In this document: positions 25,394-33,367 of the stretch, piece after piece | Layout of the letters: each line of letters begins with the position of its first letter | How positions within the stretch are numbered: the stretch's first letter is position 1 | Assembly (NCBI GenBank): GCA_050949175.1 | Contig: JBMNFG010000011.1 | Location: forward strand, 1 to 64,000 | Direction of reading: 5' to 3' | From: UBA4971 sp900019985 | GTDB lineage: Bacteria; Bacillota; SHA-98; UBA4971 | Length of the DNA: 64,000 nt | Position numbers and translations under genes: made by a program | The notes under the pieces: model-generated | What the model saw: only the letters and a program-made list of their open reading frames with translations | The model's database searches: none | What the model was told of the DNA's origin: nothing

Positions 25394-26644
25394 CTAGAGG
25401 TTGAGAAGCTGCATAAGGACATACTGCGCAACTTCAATCTGGCCGTAGACTTTTGCCTGTTCCCAGTTGGCGTCTAAAAGAGCTATGACAAGGTCTTGAG
25501 ATACTCCCAGCTCATCAGATAATGCGCCGGCTACGCGTTTCTTGGCAAGTTCTCCGAGTTCAGTCCAGTTCTGATTGAGGAGTGTTGCCGCCTCTTCCTC
25601 TGTAAGGCCACGCTCTACAAGGTTTCCCACAAGCTTCGGTTCAAGGCCTTCTCTCACAGCATTCCAGTCAGATCTTGCTAATGCCTCAACGTCCTCAGGC
25701 TCTAAAGTCCCTTTCGAGAGGATGCTGATTTTCGTGGTGACATCGTCCTTTGTCACCAGTCCCCGTGCCTTAATGAACTTTGGCTCGCCGAAAACGTCAG
25801 ATACAACGTAGACCTCATCCCCACGGAGTAGCCTGTCAAGATCCGCCTCTACATTGTTTCTGTATATGGCCGTATCCAGCCCAACAGTTATCTCCTGCTC
25901 AATCCCGCCCGGCGTAGTGATGGTGACAGAACCTTGCCGGTTATCGACGTTTGCCAGCTTCCCTTCGTAAATGCGGAGATCGATGAGAGACTTAATCATG
26001 TATGCGGTCTCAGCCCTTGTCGCAGGAAGCTCAGGTTCAAAGACTACACCGAAATGTACCGGTATCACGCCAAGGGTATTCGCAATTTCAATACTGCGAA
26101 ATGCCCAGTAGTCAGGGGTGACATCGATAAAACTCGATTCAGGCTGAGTGAGGCCGTCCATCTTATCTCCAAGGTCTATTGCTCGAATCAGTATTTGGGT
26201 CATTTCTGCTCTGCTTATATCCTTTGACGGACGAAATGTGCCGTCAGGAAAGCCTGAAACGATCCCTGCCTCTGTGAGAGCAGCGATATATGCCTTTGCC
26301 CAGTTGTCCTGAATGTCACTAAATGTGGGTTCACCTGCAGCACGGACTGCAAAAGCCTTTGCCACCATCTTGGAGAACTCTGCCCTTGTCACCGGGTCTT
26401 CCGGCTTGAATGTCCCGTCAGGATAACCTGTGATTATTCCTTCGCCAATCAAAGATACTATAGCTTCTTCAGCCCAACAGTCCTCTATGTCAGTTGGGTA
26501 ATGTGCGGCCCCTATGTTAACAGCTGCTACGTTCGATCCGGTTATACCGATAACCAGCAGCGCAATGACTGCCGTTCTCAAAAACGTGAACCCTGTAACC
26601 TTGCGCCGCTCGGCAGTTCTGCGTGTCATGCCATGTACGCTCAT
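25394..26644 (-). CDS. S-layer homology (SLH) domain protein
   Basis: The predicted 416-aa envelope protein has a signal peptide (TAVIALLVIGITGSNVAAV). Three SLH repeats follow at about 47-215, with the conserved ITGYPDGTFKPEDPVTRAEFSKM and VSGFPDGTFRPSKDISRAEMTQI signatures, the third degenerate (VIPVHFGVVFEPELPATRAE). SLH domains bind pyruvylated secondary polymers or peptidoglycan. The C-terminal half (about 225-416) starts with a small beta domain and ends with a helical region repeating LEPEDVEALARSDW-like and LTEEEAATLLNQNW-like units. Start ATG 26644 is preferred (GGGGGA 8 nt upstream); an in-frame TTG lies 9 bp earlier. In a diderm the protein could tether outer membrane to cell wall (inference). 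Confidence 0.87.
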   Translation of the reverse strand: MSVHGMTRRTAERRKVTGFTFLRTAVIALLVIGITGSNVAAVNIGAAHYPTDIEDCWAEEAIVSLIGEGIITGYPDGTFKPEDPVTRAEFSKMVAKAFAVRAAGEPTFSDIQDNWAKAYIAALTEAGIVSGFPDGTFRPSKDISRAEMTQILIRAIDLGDKMDGLTQPESSFIDVTPDYWAFRSIEIANTLGVIPVHFGVVFEPELPATRAETAYMIKSLIDLRIYEGKLANVDNRQGSVTITTPGGIEQEITVGLDTAIYRNNVEADLDRLLRGDEVYVVSDVFGEPKFIKARGLVTKDDVTTKISILSKGTLEPEDVEALARSDWNAVREGLEPKLVGNLVERGLTEEEAATLLNQNWTELGELAKKRVAGALSDELGVSQDLVIALLDANWEQAKVYGQIEVAQYVLMQLLNL

Positions 26645-26788
26645 ATATGTCAAGTCCCCCTTTGCCTGCTCTAGCTGGCTTAATGGGTCTTTATCCCATC
26701 ATTTACGCAGATTCCACATGTATTGAGCTATCCCTTTATGTAAGTTGTGGACGTCCGGGGGACATATGGCGGATTTTCCACGCAATAC

Positions 26789-27919
26789 CTACATCTTGCG
26801 TATTGTTAGGGTCAGTGTTTGCGGATCCCAGGTTACCACTACATCATCCAGAAGACGCGTTAGTTCGTCAAGGGTGACGTAGAGCGTGCCTTCCCTCACA
26901 ACTCCTGTTACCACCTTCTGATTGATAAGCGCAGCTTGCCACTCTTTGTCCCAGGAAACCCTGTAGCCCAAAGCCTCAGCCACAGGCCTAATCGCCACAT
27001 AGACATCACTGCCTTCAATGTGCACAAGCCCTGTCTCAACACCAATTGTATCCGTAACGCCCAGATTCACTTTAACCTGCCACGGGATGGGTTCAGGCAC
27101 TCCCCGGGCACTACTGAGCAAAGCAGCTAACGCGTACGTGTCTATATCAGGCATCTTGGGAAGGAGCTCTGAAGCGCTACATTCCACGTCAAACCTTTCG
27201 CTTAGCGCCTCTTGAGCCAAGTCCTCCGATAATTGCCTTTCCAGAACCTCCAAAGCCCGCTCCACCGCGTTTGTGCCCATACCATATAGATCCCTGTGCA
27301 CCGTAAGCCTAATCGACGCGAAATCCGATCCGTTAGAGCTTACCTCTAAAGTTTCGTAGACAAGCTCCACTTTAGTGCCTACAGGGACGATATCAAAAAG
27401 CTCCATGACATCTTCGTCATACATTCTGATGCATCCTAAAGTCACAGCTTTTCCAATGGATGAGGGGTTGTTCGTTCCGTGGATACCGTAGCCGGGCCAA
27501 CTCAGGCCCAACCACCTGGAGGAAATGGGATTATCCGGCCCCGGCGGCACAGGAGGCCCGCCGTCCGGAGGATACCAGGTAGGATACTTAGCCTTTTCAA
27601 CTATTTCACAAGTCCCGATGCGACTGGGTGATGCAGGCTTTCCTACTGCTATCGGATAGGTTCTTATAGGTGTTTCACCCAGGAATAAAGTGAGTGTAAA
27701 TGCAGGAATATTGATCCTGATCCAATAGGATTCAGACGCTGATTCAAACTCAGCCTCGATTGTGTCAGGAAAACCTTCTGTGACGACATGTGCCCAAACA
27801 TGAGATGATGCAACAGATGATGCAAACGTCGTCATAACAGTAGAGGACAAGATTAGGTCTATACAAAGAAAAAGCGCGCACACCGGCGCAATCCGAAGAA
27901 AGGCAATCCTCCGCAGCAC
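26789..27919 (-). CDS. L,D-transpeptidase (YkuD) with C-terminal copper-amine-oxidase-N-like domain
   Basis: This 376-aa exported protein has a hydrophobic leader at about 9-27. The YkuD catalytic motif is complete: GYGIHGTNNPSSIGKAVTLG followed by CIRMYDEDVMEL, with His and nucleophile Cys. It would form 3-3 or lipoprotein cross-links in peptidoglycan. The C-terminal 80 residues (VYVAIRPVAEALGYRVSWDKEWQAALI) match the stalk-like Cu_amine_oxidN1 domain common in cell-wall proteins of Bacillota. The GTG start has GGGAGGG 7 nt upstream. It lies upstream of the SLH gene on the same strand. Confidence 0.9.
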   Translation of the reverse strand: MLRRIAFLRIAPVCALFLCIDLILSSTVMTTFASSVASSHVWAHVVTEGFPDTIEAEFESASESYWIRINIPAFTLTLFLGETPIRTYPIAVGKPASPSRIGTCEIVEKAKYPTWYPPDGGPPVPPGPDNPISSRWLGLSWPGYGIHGTNNPSSIGKAVTLGCIRMYDEDVMELFDIVPVGTKVELVYETLEVSSNGSDFASIRLTVHRDLYGMGTNAVERALEVLERQLSEDLAQEALSERFDVECSASELLPKMPDIDTYALAALLSSARGVPEPIPWQVKVNLGVTDTIGVETGLVHIEGSDVYVAIRPVAEALGYRVSWDKEWQAALINQKVVTGVVREGTLYVTLDELTRLLDDVVVTWDPQTLTLTIRKM

Positions 27920-28041
27920 CCAAATTCCCTCCCGCTCATGTAGCTAAATCTCGCCGGACATAGGCATTTTGCAACCTTACCTTGCTTGCACTAAGATATT
28001 CCGAAGCCTAAGAGGATATGACGGATGCAACAGCACAGAAT

Positions 28042-28144
28042 CCAAAGACTTTTTATCCATTGAAAAAGAGCGCGTTATCACATGGAAAGGAGCGTTATGA
28101 CATGAAGAGAATCGTGATGCCACAAAAAGAAGCGCGGCATAACC
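28042..28144. repeat. 20-22-bp tandem repeat merging into a terminator
   Basis: Units at 28061-28082, 28083-28102, 28103-28124 and 28125-28144 share a GAAAAGAGCG..TTATGACA pattern (for example TGGAAAGGAGCGTTATGACA), with a decayed unit before 28061. The last unit is the left arm of the hairpin at 28131. Read on the minus strand, each unit repeats a CGC-arm plus T-rich tract, as if the distal half of the terminator had been copied several times. Confidence 0.7.
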
Positions 28145-28149
28145 GCGCT
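28131..28149 (-). terminator. Terminator of the thiL-M42 operon
   Basis: On the minus strand AGCGCGG, loop TTATG and CCGCGCT form a perfect 7-bp stem followed by TCTTTTTGTG, about 55 bp after the last M42 gene. Confidence 0.85.
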
Positions 28150-28203
28150 CCCAAATAACCTGATTCTTAGCTAAAACGCTAAAGATCCTAACCGGACCCC
28201 TGA

Positions 28204-29208
28204 CTAAACAATCAGCGCATCCAGCTGTTCTTCGAGTATTGCTACGAAAAGCTTTACAACGTTTTCTATATCGTTCATATCCGCCATTTCTGACGGGGTA
28301 TGTATATACCTTGTTGGAATCGAGATCGCACCTGACGGAACGCCTTCCCTGGTAAGGTGGATAGGGCCTGTGTCCGTCCCGCCGCGTTCGAGGACCTCTA
28401 ACTGATAAGGAATCCCCTTCTTCTCTGCGGTCTCTATCATAAACTGCCTTACACGGGGATGTGTCAGAACCACAGCGTCCTTTACCTTGATGGCTGCACC
28501 TTTCCCCAGCTCCACTGCCATAGTGGGTGCCTCAGGAGTATCTCCTGTCCCGGTGACATCCACAGCAAATCCGATATCAGGATTGACTCTGTAAGCGGCA
28601 GTCCGCGCGCCGCGAAGGCCTAATTCTTCCTGGACGGTAAAGACTGCATAAACCTGGTTGGGAATCTCCTTATTAGCAAGCTCCCGCAACACTTGTATCA
28701 GCACTGCGCAACCTGCCCTATCGTCCAGGGATTTTGCAATGACTCTGTCACCCTGGAAACAAGCTTGCCTGCACAGCCCCGCGACATCGCCTACTGACAC
28801 CTTTTCCCTGGCAGAAGCTTCGTCTTTGGCTCCGATGTCAATAAACATCTTGCTAAGCCTGAGATCTTTAATGTCATCCAGCTTCTCCATGCCGAAGACC
28901 CCAACTGTGCCATTGGCAAAAATGACCCTTTGGCCTATCAGCATATGGGGTGAAATCCCTCCTATGTTGGAGAACCTGACAAAGCCTTTCTCATCGATGT
29001 GGGTCACAATTATGCCGATCTCATCCATGTGTGCAGCAATCATTACCTTGGGCCCTTGGCCTCTCCGGATGGCTATGAGATTCCCGAGGGCATCAACGAC
29101 TACCTCATCTACAAGGCCTTCAACTTCTTTCCGAATGACCTCTCTGATCGGCCCCTCATTCCCGGCAGGGCCATAAGTCTCAACCAACTTTTTCAGTAAG
29201 TCCTTCAA
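28204..29208 (-). CDS. M42-family glutamyl aminopeptidase/endoglucanase-type peptidase (third copy)
   Basis: This 334-aa co-catalytic metalloaminopeptidase has the M42 ligands and catalytic acids: AAHMDEIG (about 67), KSLDDRAGC (about 177), TVQEELGLRG (about 207), AVDVTGTGD (about 230) and RYIHTPSEM (about 312). Such enzymes form tetrahedral dodecamers that trim oligopeptides in the cytoplasm. The TTG start at 29208 has AGGGGG 8 nt upstream and overlaps the previous gene by 4 bp. It is the last gene of the thiL-M42 operon. Confidence 0.92.
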   Translation of the reverse strand: MKDLLKKLVETYGPAGNEGPIREVIRKEVEGLVDEVVVDALGNLIAIRRGQGPKVMIAAHMDEIGIIVTHIDEKGFVRFSNIGGISPHMLIGQRVIFANGTVGVFGMEKLDDIKDLRLSKMFIDIGAKDEASAREKVSVGDVAGLCRQACFQGDRVIAKSLDDRAGCAVLIQVLRELANKEIPNQVYAVFTVQEELGLRGARTAAYRVNPDIGFAVDVTGTGDTPEAPTMAVELGKGAAIKVKDAVVLTHPRVRQFMIETAEKKGIPYQLEVLERGGTDTGPIHLTREGVPSGAISIPTRYIHTPSEMADMNDIENVVKLFVAILEEQLDALIV

Positions 29209-30236
29209 AAGGGTAACCCCCTCTCTTCAATACTGTCTAGGAAAGCTGCCATTAGGTTTACGGCATTCTCATAATCAGTCTTGTCTATGATAGACACAGG
29301 CGAATGTATGTACCTGGTCGGAACAGACACGACTGCAGCGGGAATCCCTTCTCTCACCAGATGGATCCTGCCTGCATCTGTACCGCCTGTGGTAAGTTCC
29401 CTCCATTGATACGGAATGCCTTTCGCCTCTGCGACTTCCATGAGCCTCTTGACGATCCTCGGATCAGCTACGATAGATGCGTCTGCATGGGTCAGGGCAG
29501 GCCCTTTCCCGAGGGACGTTGAATACAGGTGCTCTTTGGATCCAGGGACATCAGACGCTGTCGTGCCTTCAAACCCTATGGCCATATCAGGCTCCAACCT
29601 GTAGGATGCAACTTGTGCTCCTCTGCCGCCTATCTCCTCCTGCGCGGTGAAGACGCCTTGAATCGTGAAATCCCACCTCTTCTCCATGGTAAGGAGTCTA
29701 ATGAGCACAGCACAGCCAATCCTGTCGTCAAAGGCTTTGGCTTTGGCACGGTTGTTTCCGATGTCTTCATATTTTGTGGCAAAGATAATGCCGTCGCCTA
29801 GCTTTACAAGCTTCTCTGCCTCTTCCTTATCTTTCGCCCCAATGTCTATGAACAACCCGTCAATGTCGAACGGCTTATCTGCTTCTTCCCATTTCTGAAG
29901 GTGAATAGGTTTTGCTCCGATTACACCGGGGACCCGGTTCTTGCCGATATAGACCGACTTCGAAACCAGCACCCTCGGATCAATACCACCGATGGGCTTG
30001 AATCTTAAGGTCCCGGATTTCTCAATGAACATGACCATTAATCCGACCTCGTCCATGTGGGCGGTGAGCATGACTTTGGGACCTTTTTCGTTGCCGTTTT
30101 TTATTGCTATGAGGTTTCCTAATGCGTCTGTTTCTACCGAATCGCAGTAGGGGCTGACAAGCTCCCTTATGACATTTGCAATTTCCTGTTCCTGCCCTGG
30201 AACACCAAAGGCTTCTGTGAGGGTTTTTAGAAGCAT
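29205..30236 (-). CDS. M42-family aminopeptidase (second copy)
   Basis: This 343-aa M42 peptidase shows TAHMDEVG, KAFDDRIGC, TAQEEIGGRG and RYIHSPVS. The metal-ligand position reads GFEGTTASD (Glu in place of the Asp of its neighbours), a variant seen within the family. ATG follows GGAGGG by 6 nt. It overlaps the genes on both sides, so the three paralogues are translationally coupled. Different substrate preference or hetero-oligomerisation is inferred. Confidence 0.92.
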   Translation of the reverse strand: MLLKTLTEAFGVPGQEQEIANVIRELVSPYCDSVETDALGNLIAIKNGNEKGPKVMLTAHMDEVGLMVMFIEKSGTLRFKPIGGIDPRVLVSKSVYIGKNRVPGVIGAKPIHLQKWEEADKPFDIDGLFIDIGAKDKEEAEKLVKLGDGIIFATKYEDIGNNRAKAKAFDDRIGCAVLIRLLTMEKRWDFTIQGVFTAQEEIGGRGAQVASYRLEPDMAIGFEGTTASDVPGSKEHLYSTSLGKGPALTHADASIVADPRIVKRLMEVAEAKGIPYQWRELTTGGTDAGRIHLVREGIPAAVVSVPTRYIHSPVSIIDKTDYENAVNLMAAFLDSIEERGLPF

Positions 30237-31291
30237 TTCAATCCCTCCACAAACTTCTTATCGAGCCGGACTATGAATTCTGCAAGGAGCCTGCCGGCTC
30301 GTTCAATATCAGCCAAGCACACTGTCTCAACTGCGGTGTGCATGTAACGCAGTGGTATAGACACGAGCCCTGTGGGGATCCCGCCTCGCGCCATCTGTAT
30401 CGCATAGGCGTCTGTCCCACCGGGATACGGGCTTGGATCTACCTGATACGGAATCTCGAGCTCACTTGCGATAGACGTCAGCCTCTCGAATATTCCCTGA
30501 TGGACCGCAGGACTGAAGGCAATCCCCGGGCCGTTATCCATGGAAATCGATTGATACTCAGGGACTGAAGACTGGTCGCCGAATCCGACATCAATAGCGA
30601 TGCCGACATCCGGAACGATGCCGTATGTACTCGTGATGGCACCCCTTAAGCCGACTTCTTCCTGGACAGTGGCGACACAGTAGACATCCGCTTGGTGCCG
30701 CATGTCACGGAGAACTCGGAGACACTCAAACAGAACCGCCACTCCTGCCCGGTCATCCATGGTTTTTCCTGCCATGAACTTGCCCTGCAGCTTGATTGGG
30801 GTCTGAGCAAAAGTTGCTATGTCACCTATTCGGATTAATTCACGGGCCTCATCAGCGGTCAGACCGACATCGACATACAAGTCCTCCCACTTCATGGATT
30901 TCTCACGCTCTCCGGGCTCCTGGACGTGTGGGGGTTTTGCCCCGATAACACCCGGCAGATCCCTCCGTCCGTGGACTATCACCTCAAGTCCGGGGAGAAT
31001 GCGTCTGTCGATACCGCCGACCTGCGTTACCCTAAGACAACCCTGATCTTCGATTTTTGTAACCATAAGCCCGATTTCATCCATGTGCGCGGCAAGCATC
31101 ACACGGGGATGGGGCGTACGTCCGGTGCCTCGCTTGAGCACAATGAGGTTGCCGAGGGCGTCAGTTCGGGCCTCATCGAATAAACCGGACATATGCTTCT
31201 CCACGAGAGCAGCAACTTTCCCTTCATGGCCGGATACGCCGGACTCTGAGATTATGCTGCTCAGGAATTCCGCAAGTCCCAATGTTGCCAT
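30227..31291 (-). CDS. M42-family aminopeptidase (first copy)
   Basis: The predicted 354-aa M42 peptidase carries AAHMDEIG, KTMDDRAGV, TVQEEVGLRG, AIDVGFGD and RYMHTAVE. Start ATG 31291 is chosen because GGAGGG lies 7 nt upstream; an in-frame start 30 bp earlier precedes that SD. It is the most divergent of the three paralogues, with longer insertions near 52-60 and 120-130. It overlaps the second copy by 10 bp. Confidence 0.9.
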   Translation of the reverse strand: MATLGLAEFLSSIISESGVSGHEGKVAALVEKHMSGLFDEARTDALGNLIVLKRGTGRTPHPRVMLAAHMDEIGLMVTKIEDQGCLRVTQVGGIDRRILPGLEVIVHGRRDLPGVIGAKPPHVQEPGEREKSMKWEDLYVDVGLTADEARELIRIGDIATFAQTPIKLQGKFMAGKTMDDRAGVAVLFECLRVLRDMRHQADVYCVATVQEEVGLRGAITSTYGIVPDVGIAIDVGFGDQSSVPEYQSISMDNGPGIAFSPAVHQGIFERLTSIASELEIPYQVDPSPYPGGTDAYAIQMARGGIPTGLVSIPLRYMHTAVETVCLADIERAGRLLAEFIVRLDKKFVEGLKCF

Positions 31292-31305
31292 TCCCAACCC
31301 TCCAT

Positions 31306-31431
31306 TCACCAAAACTCGCAAACAAAAAAGAAGTTTCTACCAGCTATTATGTGTTCTTCAAACGATGGGACAATTCCTGCTACATCTTGGTAAGTCTCCA
31401 CACAAATTAAGTGAGTTTTCTCAGTCACCAT
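31306..31431 (-). CDS. Possible 41-aa small protein between thiL and the M42 genes
   Basis: An ATG at 31431 overlaps the thiL stop region by 11 bp and opens a 41-codon frame ending just before the M42 SD. The peptide starts MVTEKTHLICVETYQDV and ends FFFVCEFW. It has no known family, and the RBS is weak. It fills most of the thiL-M42 gap, which supports coupled translation, but conservation cannot be tested here. Confidence 0.3.
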   Translation of the reverse strand: MVTEKTHLICVETYQDVAGIVPSFEEHIIAGRNFFFVCEFW

Positions 31432-32533
31432 GGGATTCCGAACCTTGACTCCGGACGATGCGAAAGTGATCGAATCCTCTGTCGGCAATCCTTCCTGCAA
31501 CTCCATCCTTATCCACCAAAACAACACCTGCTGTCTCAGCTGTAATATGCCCAATTACGTGCATAGTTCTTCCGAGTTCAGACAATGCGCGGCGGATCTT
31601 GTCAGTAGATCCGGGCGCAAATGTAAATAAGAGCTCAAAATCCTCGCCTCCGGACAGTGCCCATTCAAGCGGATCATACTTCAGCATCTTTGCAGCGCGT
31701 AGCGTGGATTCACATATAGGGATTAACTCCTCTTTAATCACAGCCCCGACTTTGCTCTCCCTGGCAATATGATGAATATCCCCCGCCAGTCCGTCGCTTA
31801 TGTCCATCATAGCGTTTACAAGGCCTGTTGATGAAAGTGCAAGGCCTTCCGAAACTCTCGGCACCGGCTCAAGATGCGCGTATATCAATTCATCGAGCCA
31901 GTTGGCACCGGATTCGGCGTCCTGCAACGAGCCCCCATCCTCCGACGTCTGTGACCGCTCTTCATTTAAGCTCATCTTATCCTGCTGGGTTCTTTTTAGA
32001 CAGGCCAAGCCCGCTGCGGATCTTCCGAGACAGCCGGTGACCGCGATGAGATCGCCGGGGACAGCGCCTCCCCTGGTAACAGGAGAGTCTGCTGAACCAA
32101 GAATTGTAACGTTGAGGACCATAGCTTCCGGAGAACTAACAGTATCCCCGCCTATCAGCTTCACACCGAACAGCTGCGCAATGTCGAGCATTCCCTCGTA
32201 AATGCTTTCTACATAAGCGTCATCTGCCCAGCGAGGAAGACCGATAGACACCAGTGCGAACAAAGGGACCCCACCCATAGCTGCGATATCACTGATATTC
32301 ACTGCAAGTGCCTTCCAACCAAGGCTTCGAGGGCTTGTGAATTCCTTTTTGAAGTGCACACCTTCTACCAGCATATCGCAAGCTGAAAGAAGCTTCCCGG
32401 GAGGAGGCAAGACAATCGCAGCATCGTCTCCTATTCCTAAGACGACATCCGCGGCGTCTCCAACTCCGGCATCAATCAACCGCTTAATCCGTTCAATGAG
32501 TCCGAATTCACCGCCGGTTATTTCCGTTTCCAC
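31421..32533 (-). CDS. thiL: Thiamine-monophosphate kinase
   Basis: This 370-aa kinase phosphorylates thiamine monophosphate to thiamine diphosphate. Family motifs are GIGDDAAIV (33-41), DMLVEGVHF (53-61), VNISDIAAMGG (78-88), LIGGDTVSSP, MMDISDGLAGDIHH and ALSGGEDFELLFT. An insertion of about 30 residues rich in Gln, Ser and Glu (about 183-215) is longer than usual. The GTG start at 32533 has AAGGGG 11 nt upstream. It heads an operon with three M42 peptidases, an association whose logic is unclear. Confidence 0.94.
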   Translation of the reverse strand: METEITGGEFGLIERIKRLIDAGVGDAADVVLGIGDDAAIVLPPPGKLLSACDMLVEGVHFKKEFTSPRSLGWKALAVNISDIAAMGGVPLFALVSIGLPRWADDAYVESIYEGMLDIAQLFGVKLIGGDTVSSPEAMVLNVTILGSADSPVTRGGAVPGDLIAVTGCLGRSAAGLACLKRTQQDKMSLNEERSQTSEDGGSLQDAESGANWLDELIYAHLEPVPRVSEGLALSSTGLVNAMMDISDGLAGDIHHIARESKVGAVIKEELIPICESTLRAAKMLKYDPLEWALSGGEDFELLFTFAPGSTDKIRRALSELGRTMHVIGHITAETAGVVLVDKDGVAGRIADRGFDHFRIVRSQGSESHGD

Positions 32534-32601
32534 TTGTTATCAGCCCCTTTGTCACCTTGGAGCCCAAAAGAACTAAACACCTTTACAAGGAGCCCAACAT
32601 T

Positions 32602-32677
32602 GCGGGACAAACTTAGCACCGCGACACGGACTTAGGATCGCCTTACAAACCTAAGACCATCGCAGAAACTCGTGCCG
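32602..32677. repeat. Degenerate 19-bp tandem repeat
   Basis: Four contiguous 19-bp units start at 32602, 32621, 32640 and 32659: GCGGGACAAACTTAGCACC, GCGACACGGACTTAGGATC, GCCTTACAAACCTAAGACC and ATCGCAGAAACTCGTGCCG. They lie between the divergent thiL and tRNA-Leu genes. Confidence 0.6.
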
Positions 32678-32742
32678 TCAAGAACTCTTTCCTTGTTAAA
32701 TAATGTACAGCAAGGAGGCGCTCACTTCAATCTGAAATGTCC

Positions 32743-32771
32743 TTGCCGACTACTGCAGCGTGTTGTATAAT
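32743..32771 (+). promoter_or_regulatory. Promoter of tRNA-Leu(CAA)
   Basis: TTGCCG (32743-32748) and a perfect TATAAT (32766-32771) are separated by 17 bp, 36 nt before the tRNA 5' end. Confidence 0.8.
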
Positions 32772-32806
32772 TGACATGCAACTGAATAATCTCGCTTGTG
32801 TTCAGT

Positions 32807-32893
32807 GCCGGAGTGGCGGAATGGCAGACGCACGCGACTCAAAATCGCGCGGAGTTACCCTCCATGGGGGTTCAAGTCCCCCCTCCGGCACCA
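32807..32893 (+). tRNA. tRNA-Leu(CAA)
   Basis: This is an 87-nt class II tRNA with encoded CCA. The acceptor arms GCCGGAG and CTCCGGC pair, with discriminator A. The anticodon stem CGCGA/TCGCG encloses CTCAAAA, giving anticodon CAA. The long variable arm (CGGAGTTACCCTCCATG region) and GGTTCAAGTCC T-arm confirm Leu. Confidence 0.96.
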
Positions 32894-32932
32894 TTCATTT
32901 CTTGGAAAAACATAGAACAGGCAAAACGCAAA

Positions 32933-32959
32933 CAAGCTGGGGCTTTTCGCCTCGGCTTG
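32933..32959 (+). terminator. Possible terminator downstream of tRNA-Leu(CAA)
   Basis: CAAGCTGGGGC (32933-32943), loop TTTTC and GCCTCGGCTTG (32949-32959) pair fully when two G-U pairs are allowed. The following TTGTGATC is a poor U-tract. The rest of the gap (32960-33244) shows only a second 8-bp hairpin, GGTCAGGC/GCCTGACC at 33169-33190. Confidence 0.45.
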
Positions 32960-33244
32960 TTGTGATCATTGCAGCTTTCGTCGAATATGTAATCGTAAAC
33001 CGGACACTGATTGGACACCGGAGTCAAGGTCTTTCATCCCGTGGCCCAGCTTTAACTGAGCAAAGTTTTGAAGGATGCCCACAAAAGCTTGTCTCACACG
33101 TTCCTATGGCTACAGGGATAAGTGGAAGGCTCGTTACATCTTAGAGGCGGTTTATGGTTCAGTTGATGGGTCAGGCAGAAGCGCCTGACCTTAGATGCTT
33201 ATCTGTCAGTCAAAGAAAAAAGGATATTGAGGTTAATTGTAGAA

Positions 33245-33367
33245 ATGATTCCGACATCTATTGTATTGTTAACAAGACTCCTGATAGAAAAGGCCATGAA
33301 TAAGGCGATTCCAAGAGGCGAGCGAGACATTGAGGAAGGGGTTTACAGAGGTGAATTCGGGACTTGA
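33245..33367 (+). CDS. Possible 40-aa small protein coupled to the cyclase-like gene
   Basis: An ATG at 33245 opens a 40-codon frame (MIPTSIVLLTRLLIEKAM, then a charged tail ending YRGEFGT). The stop TGA overlaps the TTG start of the next gene in the sequence TTGA. The N-terminal half is a hydrophobic, amphipathic helix. The RBS is weak (GAGGTTA about 10 nt upstream). No family is recognised. The 4-bp overlap is the main support. Confidence 0.35.
   Translation: MIPTSIVLLTRLLIEKAMNKAIPRGERDIEEGVYRGEFGT

Noticed and set aside
33080..33200. Coding remnant after tRNA-Leu(CAA) (frame containing SYGYRDKWKARYILEAVYG)
   Set aside because: The frame looks protein-like but has no start, RBS or recognised family, so it is not annotated.
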